IMG/VR virus record: IMGVR_UViG_3300031972_002446
Span: 1-64,000 of that record
Origin: a virus
Reading direction: 5' to 3' (one strand)
Length of the DNA stretch: 64,000 nt
In this document: one piece after another, positions 8,344 through 16,724 of the stretch
Layout: each line of letters opens with the position of its first letter
How positions within the stretch are numbered: the first letter of the stretch is position 1
Program-made: the position numbers and the translations under genes
Notes under the pieces: model-generated
The model's database searches: none
Told to the model about the DNA's origin: nothing
Seen by the model: the letters and a program-made list of their open reading frames with translations, nothing else

Positions 8344-9203
8344 TTTATCAAGATATTGGATCCTTCTTTTACTGCTTTATGAAGTAATTTGTAGTCTTTA
8401 TCCATACAATACAAGAATTTTTGAGCCCCAGGAACAGGGTCTCCTTTAAGGTCTTCTGGGTTTACTTTTGTTATATTTATAGTTTTTATACTCTCCGTAA
8501 CATCAGCCAGAATCCCATAGTAAGCGCTAATGATTTTAGCTTTGCTTTTCTTAGTTGGTAAAGTTGTTTTTTTTCTAAGTTCAGAAATTTTTGTTCTTAC
8601 CGCAGATAAAAGCATTATTTTATGTTGAAGCCCTACAGTGTAGTTCGCATGAAACATTTTAATAGGTCTTAATATATGAAAATCTTCACCATTCCATTGT
8701 CTATGCTCAAATGATATATTAAAGAAATCACGAGATAAAAATTTACCTTTTACTTCTTTAATATTATCATTAATAGCATTTTGATCACAGCTATATTTAG
8801 AGTAATTGTTTTTAATTAATTCAAAAAATCTTTTAGTATTATTGTTTATTTTACATATAAAGAATCCAGCACAATATTCTTCATTAACACCTTCTTGAAA
8901 TGCTATATCATAATCCCCTAATTCATCTACGCATTGCTGAACAAAAGAAGAATAAAACTCTATATCGACGTCTGACCAAATGAAATATTGATCATTAGTA
9001 TTTACTGCTTGTAAATATATATCTATTTTTTGTTCCATAGATTCCTTCCAGCCATCTGCATAATAACTCCCATTTGTACAGACGGCGTTATCTTGTTCTA
9101 CAGCAACCAATTCTATCTCTGGTTCAACTCTATTTAAGCTATTGGTAAAAAACTCATCATATAAAAATCTATGTGAGTTAGATACCATAGTGTAAATTTT
9201 CAT
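8340..9203 (-). CDS. glycosyltransferase (GT-A type, DxD)
   Basis: A 287-residue protein beginning MKIYTMVSNSHRFLYDEFF with FIWSDVDIEFYSSF around residue 95, a DxD-type metal site, followed by AGFFICK and CDQNAIND, where a conserved Asp/Gln acceptor segment is found in GT77-like nucleotide-diphospho-sugar transferases. The C-terminal 80 residues are basic and unrecognised. It is the first gene of the leftward glycan operon, after a short gap holding a TATAAATA element. Confidence 0.65.
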   Translation of the reverse strand: MKIYTMVSNSHRFLYDEFFTNSLNRVEPEIELVAVEQDNAVCTNGSYYADGWKESMEQKIDIYLQAVNTNDQYFIWSDVDIEFYSSFVQQCVDELGDYDIAFQEGVNEEYCAGFFICKINNNTKRFFELIKNNYSKYSCDQNAINDNIKEVKGKFLSRDFFNISFEHRQWNGEDFHILRPIKMFHANYTVGLQHKIMLLSAVRTKISELRKKTTLPTKKSKAKIISAYYGILADVTESIKTINITKVNPEDLKGDPVPGAQKFLYCMDKDYKLLHKAVKEGSNILIK

Positions 9204-9228
9204 CTTGACTTTCCTTATGTCCTAGTTA

Positions 9229-9236
9229 TATTTATA
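9229..9236 (-). promoter_or_regulatory. TATAAATA element before glycan operon
   Basis: The minus strand reads TATAAATA 26 nt upstream of the start at 9203, in a 60-nt gap. It is identical to the core of T4 late promoters, though AT-rich DNA makes chance occurrence easy. A partial GGTGTAT-like CTGTATA overlaps it. Confidence 0.35.
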
Positions 9237-9263
9237 CAGGTCCGGGGATATTAATACTATCTA

Positions 9264-9587
9264 CTACTCACTACTTACTGATACGTCATCTACTGCTAGT
9301 TGAACTCTAATTGTATAAATTTTAGTTATCGTATCAACTCCAAGCGAAGAAGATATAGAAGAACTTGTAGTTATTGTTGTTTTTCCTGGTCTGTCTGCAT
9401 CTGATGTATTAGCCCATTTATCAGAAAATGCTTCGCATAAATTATACATTACTTCTCTTACGTCACCAGTATCAGGGTCTGATTTCGTTTGATTCAAATC
9501 ATTAAGAGCTGAGTAAGGTATAGTTAATTCTGTTGCAGATGCGGTTAAACCAGAGAACCAGCCAGATGGTGATGCGTCAAATGCCAT
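9264..9587 (-). CDS. hypothetical protein, possibly a virion or adhesin-like protein (107 aa)
   Basis: A 107-residue protein starting MAFDASPSGWFSGL, rich in Ser, Thr, Asp and Ala with little Lys, quite unlike the Lys/Asn-rich neighbours. The pattern of alternating hydrophobics ending KIYTIRVQLAVDDVSVSSE suggests beta structure, as in phage structural or fibre-associated proteins. Ribosome-binding site GGGAG lies 6 nt upstream. A GGTGTAT element 45 nt upstream is consistent with late expression. No family is recognised. Confidence 0.6.
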   Translation of the reverse strand: MAFDASPSGWFSGLTASATELTIPYSALNDLNQTKSDPDTGDVREVMYNLCEAFSDKWANTSDADRPGKTTITTSSSISSSLGVDTITKIYTIRVQLAVDDVSVSSE

Positions 9588-9631
9588 TTTAATCTCCCAT
9601 ATTTGTGAAGTTTACTATTCAATATTTTATA

Positions 9632-9637
9632 TACACC
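9632..9637 (-). promoter_or_regulatory. GGTGTAT upstream motif
   Basis: Minus strand ATAGGTGTATATAAAATATT, 45 nt before the start at 9587. Member of the recurring GGTGTAT class proposed here as a phage late promoter. Confidence 0.45.
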
Positions 9638-9642
9638 TATAA

Positions 9643-10557
9643 TCATAAATTTGGATGTATTATACCAAATCCTTGATATTTCTTATCTCTAAATCTAGAA
9701 TCTTTAAGAGGTGTTGAATCTTTCTTTAATATATCTATCATTTCCTGTCTAGTCAACTTGCTTTTACTATATTTCTGTCTATAATAGGATATGTATAAAG
9801 CAGCGACGCCTGAAGCAAACGGGTTACTCATACTGGTTCCACTCATCAAGGCGTACCTATTGTAAGGTAGTATACTCATTATGTCATGTCCTGGAGCCAA
9901 AAAGTCTAAACTTGGACCACTACAAGTGAAGTTAGTTCTATTTAAATTTCTATCTATAGCGCCGATACTTATTGTATTATTATACTTAGCTGGGTATAGT
10001 ATATCAACTTTAGGGCCTGAATTTCCAGCTGCGCAGAAAACTAGACATCCTTCATTATTTGCTAATTCTACTGCTTTTTTGACAGCCCCTGACGACCCTC
10101 TGGAACCTAATGACATTGTAATTATATCTACTTTTTCCTTAGCTGCAAATCTTATGGCCTTTGCTACATTAGACAAACTACCTCCACCGTTTTTATCTAA
10201 AGCTTTTAATGCTAATATTTTAGCTTTAGGCGCTACCCCAACCATACCTATTCCATTATTTACAGCAGCAATAGTGCCGCAAACATGCGAACCATGACCA
10301 TTATCGTCGAAAGCATCTTGTGTATTATTGATAAAATTATATTGACCTATAATATTACCTTTTATATCTGGATGATTAATATCGCATCCTGTATCTATTA
10401 CAGCAACAGTTACTCCATCTCCAGTACTTTTAATCCACTGCTTATCTACATTTAACTTTGTTATTTCCCATCCCACCATTTGAGGATCTCTAGGACTTAA
10501 TCCGAAAAATTCTTCGGTTTTATAAGGAAACAGGAAAGCATTATCTCTATGACTCAT
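9643..10557 (-). CDS. subtilisin-like serine protease (S8)
   Basis: About 304 residues with a complete catalytic triad: Asp in VAVIDTGCDINHPD, His in DNGHGSHVCGTIAA and Ser in MSGTSMSNPFASGVAAL, plus the oxyanion Asn region (FCAAGNSGP). The start at ATG 10557 is preferred over 10572 because GAGG lies just upstream. There is no signal peptide and only a short N-terminal extension before the catalytic domain (FFGLSPRDPQMVGW), so it is probably an intracellular or virion-maturation protease. It follows the HNH nuclease gene, whose stop lies at 10565-10567. Phage S8 proteases are uncommon; a role in prohead processing is speculative. Confidence 0.9.
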   Translation of the reverse strand: MSHRDNAFLFPYKTEEFFGLSPRDPQMVGWEITKLNVDKQWIKSTGDGVTVAVIDTGCDINHPDIKGNIIGQYNFINNTQDAFDDNGHGSHVCGTIAAVNNGIGMVGVAPKAKILALKALDKNGGGSLSNVAKAIRFAAKEKVDIITMSLGSRGSSGAVKKAVELANNEGCLVFCAAGNSGPKVDILYPAKYNNTISIGAIDRNLNRTNFTCSGPSLDFLAPGHDIMSILPYNRYALMSGTSMSNPFASGVAALYISYYRQKYSKSKLTRQEMIDILKKDSTPLKDSRFRDKKYQGFGIIHPNL

Positions 10558-10564
10558 AATATCC

Positions 10565-10882
10565 TCATACATTCTTGAAAGGTTTATTTTTGATTTTATA
10601 TAAATATTTTTTAGAATCTTCTATTACATTAGTATTCCAGCTTTTATAGTTCATCAAGTGACCAAATATAAAATGGCAGTACTTATCACAAAGAGTAATT
10701 AAATTATCAGGATCCAACTCTTTTGATGGATCTAGATGTACTGGTATAATATGATGCACTTCTGGTCTTTTGCATGATCCACAAGCCTGACAACAAGGTT
10801 GCTTTTCTATATGCTCTTTGCGCAAGGCTGCCCAACCGGGAGACCGAACAGCATAACGAATTTTTTTATTAAAAGGCCACAT
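10565..10882 (-). CDS. HNH endonuclease
   Basis: The start at ATG 10882-10880 overlaps the stop of the actin-like gene (TAATG) and gives 105 residues. Two CxxC zinc-knuckle pairs (CCQACGSC and the LCDKYCH region) flank the HNH core EVHHIIPVHLDP...NLITLC. Small free-standing HNH proteins of this kind are common next to phage packaging genes, where they assist terminase, but also occur as homing nucleases. No terminase is visible nearby, so the role is open. Confidence 0.85.
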   Translation of the reverse strand: MWPFNKKIRYAVRSPGWAALRKEHIEKQPCCQACGSCKRPEVHHIIPVHLDPSKELDPDNLITLCDKYCHFIFGHLMNYKSWNTNVIEDSKKYLYKIKNKPFKNV

Positions 10883-11886
10883 TAGTCTAAAATGGAAGCC
10901 GCTATAAGGCATCCTTTAGATACTGAGTGCAGAGGGTCTTCTGCATGCTTTACTTCTTCAATAGGTAAAGGAAACTCAGCTTCGAGTAATTTTTCATTCA
11001 GTTTTTCTATATAACCATCTGCTCTCGATGTTCCGCCAGCAACAACAATTCTAATCGGATCTTTAAATTTAGGAAGGGCTTTATGTCCAGATAAAGCAGC
11101 TGAAAGTTGTTTAGCTGTATACTCTATTAATCTTTCATAATAAGAAGCTACTGCTCCAAGTACTGCGTTTTCGTTAGGTTCACCAACCTTAAAACCACCT
11201 CCCTCTTTTTCTACTTGAACAACACTATCTGGCTCTCCGGTTGCTACAGCACTCATACGATCAACCCAATCTCCAGATTTTGTTGTACTGAATACTACAG
11301 TAGGTTCTCCATTAAGCATAACACATACATTTGTCATGCCAGCTCCGCAACTTATACCGATACCAGTATAATCACTAGACTCTAACTCTGCATAACATAA
11401 TGCTTCAGCTTCATTGATTGCTCTAGCATCATAACCAGTTTCTGCAAGTATAGCCGTGACTACATCTTCATGATATCCAACATCAAAGTCATCATCTTCT
11501 TGATCAACTGGTTGAGCAGGAACGCAGAATACTAATTTTTCGCCGGGTTCAGATGCTTGCCCGACTACTTCTTTTAATATATAAGCAAGAACTCTTTTCG
11601 CTTCTTTTTCTTTGACTGATACCACTCCACGATACATAGGTCTTCTAGCAGCTTCGTTTCTTTCCACTGCTTTTTCTATTGCGTCTTTACCTAGAATAAT
11701 AAATGAACCATCGGTATCTTTAACAAATACTTTACCAGCCAAACCTTTTTCAATCATTTTTGTAGCGATTGGTGTTGTTGGTTTAATTACATAAAAAGCA
11801 TCTCTAAAATCTTTAAATCTTATATTATCTCCTTCATAAGAAGATAAAACTATAAAACTTGTACCTACGTCTAAACCTTTACTCAT
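10882..11886 (-). CDS. actin/ParM-like ATPase (ASKHA fold)
   Basis: A 334-residue protein starting MSKGLDVGTSFIVLSSYEG, with the phosphate-1 motif (DVGTS), a second phosphate loop GIGISCGAGMTNVCVML around residue 175 and an adenosine motif RIVVAGGTSRADGY near residue 275. This order is that of Hsp70/MreB/ParM ATPases. Possible roles are phage DNA segregation, positioning of replicating DNA in the cell, or chaperoning. It sits between a membrane-anchored 100-residue protein and the HNH gene. Residue content (Ala, Gly, Glu rich) is less AT-biased than that of the glycan genes. Confidence 0.75.
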   Translation of the reverse strand: MSKGLDVGTSFIVLSSYEGDNIRFKDFRDAFYVIKPTTPIATKMIEKGLAGKVFVKDTDGSFIILGKDAIEKAVERNEAARRPMYRGVVSVKEKEAKRVLAYILKEVVGQASEPGEKLVFCVPAQPVDQEDDDFDVGYHEDVVTAILAETGYDARAINEAEALCYAELESSDYTGIGISCGAGMTNVCVMLNGEPTVVFSTTKSGDWVDRMSAVATGEPDSVVQVEKEGGGFKVGEPNENAVLGAVASYYERLIEYTAKQLSAALSGHKALPKFKDPIRIVVAGGTSRADGYIEKLNEKLLEAEFPLPIEEVKHAEDPLHSVSKGCLIAASILD

Positions 11887-11887
11887 A

Positions 11888-12190
11888 TCATTTACCCTTC
11901 ATGTTTTTCAGTTTATTAATGGCTGACTGAGTATTATCTTTCTTGCTTGTTGTGTTACCCAGTTTTTTACTGCTTTTACTCATACTATCTGTAGATACAC
12001 CTAAAACTATCTTTTTGTCGTTTATATCTATTTTTACAGACTTTTCTTGCTGTTTACTATTTTTATCAAAAAAACTTTTAGGTTTTTGAGAATGCTCTAT
12101 ATTATTCTTATTTAAGATATATTTTTCAAAGAATATACCAAATGTAAACATAAGAAATAATAGTATAAATACCATCATTTGTTCTATCAT
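11888..12190 (-). CDS. small membrane-anchored protein (100 aa)
   Basis: The N-terminal 25 residues (MIEQMMVFILLFLMFTFGIF) form one transmembrane segment, followed by a Lys/Ser-rich cytoplasmic tail ending AINKLKNMKGK. It is separated by one base from the actin-like gene, so it may anchor or partner that filament; this is inference from position. No family is recognised. GGAG precedes the start. Confidence 0.55.
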   Translation of the reverse strand: MIEQMMVFILLFLMFTFGIFFEKYILNKNNIEHSQKPKSFFDKNSKQQEKSVKIDINDKKIVLGVSTDSMSKSSKKLGNTTSKKDNTQSAINKLKNMKGK

Positions 12191-12223
12191 ATTATATCTC
12201 CTGTATATTTTTACAGTATATAA

Positions 12224-12229
12224 TACACT
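12224..12229 (-). promoter_or_regulatory. variant GGTGTAT-type motif (AGTGTATT)
   Basis: Minus strand ATAGTGTATTATATACTG, about 35 nt before the start at 12190, in an otherwise empty 41-nt gap. One base off the class consensus. Confidence 0.35.
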
Positions 12230-12231
12230 AT

Positions 12232-13185
12232 TTAGATTTCTATAGATATAGTCATTTTATTTATGAACTTTTTTTTATAAAGTTTATCTATATCTATATT
12301 ATTAGATATTTCTTTCAATTTATCTTTTAGTATGTTTGTATGTTTTTTCTGTATACATATAGTATGTTCTCTTATTCTTTTCCTTTCATTTAAATTTGGA
12401 TAATTATCAAGCCATTGTTGCACACATGAAGAGACACTCTCGATAGAGTCTTCCGCTATAATACAATTAGTGTCTGTAAAAAATACATCACGACCTCCTG
12501 TGGATTTAGTAGATACTATAGGTAATCCACATAATAGATACTCCACACTACTATACATGGCTCCTTCTTGGCTAGACAAACATAATCCTACTTTTGATTT
12601 ATTAAGTAAATCATTAACCTCGAAAGCTGTTAAATGCTGAGAACATAAAGTAAAAGAATTATTTTGATTATCTATTAGTGCAGAATGACCTTCTTTACTA
12701 TATTTATCATTATATTTATTGCCTGAAGTTAAATATAAAATATTATTTAAACCATAAGAAAGATAATGTCTTTTTAATTTACATACTCTAGCTGTATAAA
12801 CAGAGTTCCAAATATTATTACACTCTTGAATATTAAAAATTTCCCTATCAATAGTAGCGTTATGATTGCATAATATAGCAGAGAAACTACTTATACTTTC
12901 ATTAGATACGATTTCAAGAGAGTTAGTGTCATTGCAACACATAACTATTCTTAACCCAGTACATTCTTTTAAAATTTTTTCCACCGAACGCTTTAAAGAT
13001 GACCACCTGTTAGAATTCATTGTATAATATTGCCATATGAATAAAGTATATGGTTCTTTTTTACTTTTGATATACTTAGTAATTCTATCTAATCCTTTTT
13101 TATTTTGAGGTCTAATATTATTGTTTCTCATAAATGTAGAAGGTACAAATAATGTATTGATTTCTGGTAATTCAAAAACTTTCAT
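12232..13185 (-). CDS. GT4-family glycosyltransferase
   Basis: A 317-residue GT-B protein. The C-terminal donor-binding segment SSQEGAMYSSVEYLLCGLPIVSTKSTGG followed by a conserved acidic residue is the GT4 signature (the E-x7-E equivalent). The N-terminal domain is short and divergent. It would transfer a hexose from an NDP-sugar. It leads a second glycosyltransferase block and is followed by the GT92-like gene after 5 nt. Confidence 0.8.
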   Translation of the reverse strand: MKVFELPEINTLFVPSTFMRNNNIRPQNKKGLDRITKYIKSKKEPYTLFIWQYYTMNSNRWSSLKRSVEKILKECTGLRIVMCCNDTNSLEIVSNESISSFSAILCNHNATIDREIFNIQECNNIWNSVYTARVCKLKRHYLSYGLNNILYLTSGNKYNDKYSKEGHSALIDNQNNSFTLCSQHLTAFEVNDLLNKSKVGLCLSSQEGAMYSSVEYLLCGLPIVSTKSTGGRDVFFTDTNCIIAEDSIESVSSCVQQWLDNYPNLNERKRIREHTICIQKKHTNILKDKLKEISNNIDIDKLYKKKFINKMTISIEI

Positions 13186-13190
13186 TAAAT

Positions 13191-14015
13191 CTAACCCTTT
13201 AGTCGTAGTTCTTTGATCTTTTCAGAAAATCTTAAAATTTGCATCCGATAATAACCTGTACCAATATATTCGTGCCACACTTTTTTATATTCCGCATCTT
13301 TGTTTTTAATAGCATGCTCTTGTTTAATTGACTGAATCTTTCCACCGAAAAACTCGTAGTGTTTTCCTCCTTTATTTGTAACGCTTTTGTAAGACTTTAA
13401 TCCGTTTATCATTTTAGTTTTAAAATGTTTATAGCCCATAATATGAAAATGCATATAGCATAAATTTGTTGAAACCCAATTTTTATTTACTGTTATCTCA
13501 CCGTTATGGTTGCCTTGATCTGTTTTAACAAAATATTTTGCTGGAAATAATGTTTTACTATTTTCATACATAGGTTCATGTAAAAAGTTAGTTATCTCAA
13601 TCAATGGGTCTTTATATTTAATTTCATCTGCGTATGCTCTTAATTCATGAACTTTATATCTACATTTTTTTGGCAGTGATATTAATTCATTTATAATTTT
13701 ATTCTTATTCGGAAAACACTCACCTTCATTTGAAAGATAACATAAGAACTCATCACAGTCTATTGGTATTAATATATCTACTTCATTCTTGTAGTTTTTT
13801 AATACTCTAGATATTTCTTTTTTTTTATTCTGAAATTCACCATTAAAAGAGTTATAAGATACTTTAAATTTACTAAGTATGTCAAAGGTTTTTTGATCGG
13901 GTTTATGATTTATGACATGAATTGACTCGATTCCAAATATATGACTATGATATAGCAACCAATCATTCAATAATATATGCTCATTTTTTTGAAATAATAC
14001 TAATTTTACTTTCAT
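13191..14015 (-). CDS. GT92/DUF23-like glycosyltransferase
   Basis: A 274-residue protein whose start, KLVLFQKNEHILLNDWLLYHSHIFG then IHVINHKP, matches the N-terminal pattern of GT92 and related Glyco_tranf_2_4 proteins (xxFKNExxYLxEWIxYHxxxG). DILIPIDCDEFL supplies the DxD metal motif. It overlaps the HAD gene upstream by ATGA. The same family recurs at 29582-30397. Confidence 0.75.
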   Translation of the reverse strand: MKVKLVLFQKNEHILLNDWLLYHSHIFGIESIHVINHKPDQKTFDILSKFKVSYNSFNGEFQNKKKEISRVLKNYKNEVDILIPIDCDEFLCYLSNEGECFPNKNKIINELISLPKKCRYKVHELRAYADEIKYKDPLIEITNFLHEPMYENSKTLFPAKYFVKTDQGNHNGEITVNKNWVSTNLCYMHFHIMGYKHFKTKMINGLKSYKSVTNKGGKHYEFFGGKIQSIKQEHAIKNKDAEYKKVWHEYIGTGYYRMQILRFSEKIKELRLKG

Positions 14016-14311
14016 TTGAAGTACTCGTGTGCATTAATATTTTTGTCATCTATAAATAGATCATACACTGGTTTACCAAAAAGTATTTGGGTGTATTTCA
14101 CTAACCACTTATCAAATTGTCTTTCTGTAATATCTCTCCAATCAATACCGCTTTTAGTTCCTCTAGCAGTCCAATAAATAATCGTATGTCCTTGATTATA
14201 AAGATCATTCATTTTGGCAATCCTCTCGTAAATTGGAGAGGCTTCAGAATAGTCTTGACTATCTGTAGGTAGTTTACAAATTGTATTATCTATATCTATA
14301 TATATAATCAT
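14012..14311 (-). CDS. HAD-like phosphatase, capsule-biosynthesis type
   Basis: A 99-residue protein with IYIDIDNTICK (motif I), IIYWTARG (motif II) and FIDDKN (motif IV), a minimal HAD core typical of small phosphatases in capsule and phage glycan loci. Start overlaps the upstream GT stop by ATGA. It differs clearly from the HAD gene at 3171-3524, so the window holds two separate sugar-phosphatase-like enzymes. Confidence 0.72.
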   Translation of the reverse strand: MIIYIDIDNTICKLPTDSQDYSEASPIYERIAKMNDLYNQGHTIIYWTARGTKSGIDWRDITERQFDKWLVKYTQILFGKPVYDLFIDDKNINAHEYFK

Positions 14312-15396
14312 CTCATTGTCTTTTTTAAAAAATGTATAGTCTTATTATCTTGTAAAAAAGTGCCGTTATATTCCGTGTTGTTTATTTTACTAAAAACAGT
14401 AGTCTTCTCTTTATCTTTATTAAAAAATACTATTTTGCCATCATCTTCTAGACTCCAATATTTTTCATTGTCGCACCAATAACCTTTTATGCTACCATCA
14501 TTATCCAAAGTTATTGCTGCATATACTAAGTTGGCTTGTCCATCTTTTCTACCAAATAGCCATTCTGCTGGTTTAAGACTATCTATATCTTTAAAGTTAG
14601 TATTAAATACTACAGATCTATTTTCTTGCATTTTATCAATAAAATCTTGGTATCCTTCCCAATCTTTTAAAACATAATGAATATGAGTCAGTTTACCTGT
14701 TGGTGTTACAGCAGAGTAATCCTCAACATGCGCCCATGCACTCATAAATAAAGATTCTACGACAGGTACTTTACATATTTTGGCAACTACAGCGGGAGTA
14801 TTATCTCCGTATCCCGGTAAATATTTATCGGTTAATTCTAAATATCTAGGCAGTATCGGATGATTCTTAATTTTCACTGCTCCACCGCAGGAAAAAACAG
14901 AACCCTCCCAACTATGAATAAAGTATGGAGTATCTTTATAATTATTGATATCCATATTTCCAAAAAATATATTTTTAATCTCCATTTCTCTAAGTATAAG
15001 TTGTTGATGATAGTCCATATCTGGGGTTCTAGAACATAAGAACATAATAGGATCAACATAATCATAAAAATCATTTAAAAGTTCATAACTTCTGTCTATG
15101 TCTGTACTAGAGTCATCATCTACTTGCATTATCCACTCATAGTCCACTTTACTTTGTTCTATATACTTTATAAACCTAGTAGATAATTTTTCTTTTACAT
15201 CAACCCATTCAAAAAGCGGATTGTTTGATATGAAATCAGGAGCCTCTTCATTTTCAGCTAAAAATACAATTTTAATATTTATAGTATCTTTATTAGTAAA
15301 TTTAAAACCATACTTATAAATAAAATCTTTTAATCTTTCAACATATTTTTGTTTTTTAGCAGAGGCTAGTACCGCTAGTTTAAACTGATATTTCAT
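14308..15396 (-). CDS. glycosyltransferase with DDDS motif (fringe-like)
   Basis: A 362-residue protein. WIMQVDDDSSTDI around residue 93 is the metal-binding motif, and HSWEGSVFSCGGAVKI around residue 165 resembles the acceptor-site GG segment of fringe/GT31-type transferases. YLPGYGDNTPAV follows, again as in that family (gxxxGDxx). The last 90 residues have alternating beta strands (GSIKGYWCDNEKYWSLEDDG) and look like a separate small beta domain. It overlaps the 2OG oxygenase gene by 17 nt. Confidence 0.68.
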   Translation of the reverse strand: MKYQFKLAVLASAKKQKYVERLKDFIYKYGFKFTNKDTINIKIVFLAENEEAPDFISNNPLFEWVDVKEKLSTRFIKYIEQSKVDYEWIMQVDDDSSTDIDRSYELLNDFYDYVDPIMFLCSRTPDMDYHQQLILREMEIKNIFFGNMDINNYKDTPYFIHSWEGSVFSCGGAVKIKNHPILPRYLELTDKYLPGYGDNTPAVVAKICKVPVVESLFMSAWAHVEDYSAVTPTGKLTHIHYVLKDWEGYQDFIDKMQENRSVVFNTNFKDIDSLKPAEWLFGRKDGQANLVYAAITLDNDGSIKGYWCDNEKYWSLEDDGKIVFFNKDKEKTTVFSKINNTEYNGTFLQDNKTIHFLKKTMR

Positions 15397-15961
15397 TAAT
15401 TTTTATATGACTATATTTTTCATCATAGGTTAAAAAAGAAGCAATAGTATATCTAACACCAGAAGTTATTTTTGTTACTCCATGTAAATATTTTAAAGTT
15501 CCCGGAAAGTATATAGAATATCCAGGCTTAGGTTCAATTTTTAAATTATGATCGGGGAAAAATAAAGTACCACCTTCAAAGTCGTCATTCAAAAAAGTAA
15601 CTAACGCAAAATCTCTCCAAGGGAAATTATGTTTTGGACTACCGGGAGGATTTTCTGCATCGGCATGTGGTTGTAATTCGTAACCCACAGGCCATCGAGC
15701 AATAGATAAATGCTCACAATATATTGGTTTTTCAATATTCATAGACTCTTTCATATGAGCAACGCCTTTAGACAATACATCTATGATTATATTTCTTACT
15801 CTACCATCTTCTATAGAGTCATGAAACAATGTCCTACCTTGCCAATAGTTGTTTTGGCTGACTTCTCCCCACTTATCGGTATGAGTATCTAAATAATTTC
15901 GCACGGTCTGTAGTTCATCTTGACTATCAATATTTTTAAATGTATTGGGGAATTTATCCAT
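15380..15961 (-). CDS. 2-oxoglutarate/Fe(II)-dependent oxygenase (prolyl-hydroxylase type)
   Basis: A 193-residue dioxygenase. The iron ligands are visible as LQPHADAENP (HxD) and, about 60 residues later, YLHGVTKITSGVRYTIASF, giving the distal His and the 2-oxoglutarate-binding Arg. GGTLFFPD and GYSIYFPG are the usual strands between them. Such enzymes hydroxylate protein or other side chains; in marine phages they are common accessory genes. It lies between DUF6065 and a glycosyltransferase, so hydroxylation may create a glycan attachment site (inference). Confidence 0.85.
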   Translation of the reverse strand: MDKFPNTFKNIDSQDELQTVRNYLDTHTDKWGEVSQNNYWQGRTLFHDSIEDGRVRNIIIDVLSKGVAHMKESMNIEKPIYCEHLSIARWPVGYELQPHADAENPPGSPKHNFPWRDFALVTFLNDDFEGGTLFFPDHNLKIEPKPGYSIYFPGTLKYLHGVTKITSGVRYTIASFLTYDEKYSHIKINEISV

Positions 15962-15971
15962 GTGCTTCCTT

Positions 15972-16724
15972 TTAATCTAATGAAATTTGGTGATCTTGAA
16001 ATTTATTTCCATATACATCTTCGCCGTTAAAATACCTTCTACCATTTCTATGTCTTTTTTGTTGATCTGCACCTGCTCTTTCCAGACCATGTTGTTTAGC
16101 GCATTCTCTCTCTTTTGTTATATCGTCTTCAGATAAAATGTCAATCACATTGGTGAGAGTAAAGTTATCTATGAAATGTCTTGGGTAAGGAATAAAACAA
16201 CCTAAAATATCTCCTTTTTTAATCTTTATATTATAATTTGGTCTTGTTATCCTTAGATTAAAAGTAAAATCACGCCTTAAATTATCAGATTCAATAACTC
16301 CTGTCATATGATAAATACCGTCTATATAATGATTAGGCGGATTTATTGTCATTAAATTAATACCATCTGGAGTACGTAGAGAAAATGTTGTTTGTATTGT
16401 TATTGTACCCATACCGAAATGACTTTTTATAGACTGCAAAGCATTCAACTCGGCATGTTCTGTATCATTATGATGAGTAACCTTAACATCATTCGGACTG
16501 TTTCCCCCATTCCAGTTAACTGTAATATCGTAAAGACTTTTCATAATGAAACCATGCTGATTACCCATAACTAAAGGTAAACAAAAGTAAGCATGTTGAA
16601 CAAACCAATCTCTTTTTATTTGTCCTTTTAGGCTACTAAAAAGCATATTAACATACTCTTGCTTTTGCCATTTATCATCGTGTGCTATTAGACATATATT
16701 ATCTTTTGGTATTAAATCACTCAT
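15972..16724 (-). CDS. DUF6065-family protein
   Basis: The start at ATG 16724 overlaps the upstream stop as ATGA; an in-frame alternative lies at 16742. About 250 residues with the pattern CLPLVMGNQHGFIM, VTVNW-like NGGN and GDILGCFIPYPR that I associate with DUF6065, a family often found beside 2OG oxygenases and glycosyltransferases. The fold looks cupin-like or all-beta. Enzymatic function is not known. His-rich segment VTHHNDTEH could bind metal. Confidence 0.65.
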   Translation of the reverse strand: MSDLIPKDNICLIAHDDKWQKQEYVNMLFSSLKGQIKRDWFVQHAYFCLPLVMGNQHGFIMKSLYDITVNWNGGNSPNDVKVTHHNDTEHAELNALQSIKSHFGMGTITIQTTFSLRTPDGINLMTINPPNHYIDGIYHMTGVIESDNLRRDFTFNLRITRPNYNIKIKKGDILGCFIPYPRHFIDNFTLTNVIDILSEDDITKERECAKQHGLERAGADQQKRHRNGRRYFNGEDVYGNKFQDHQISLD

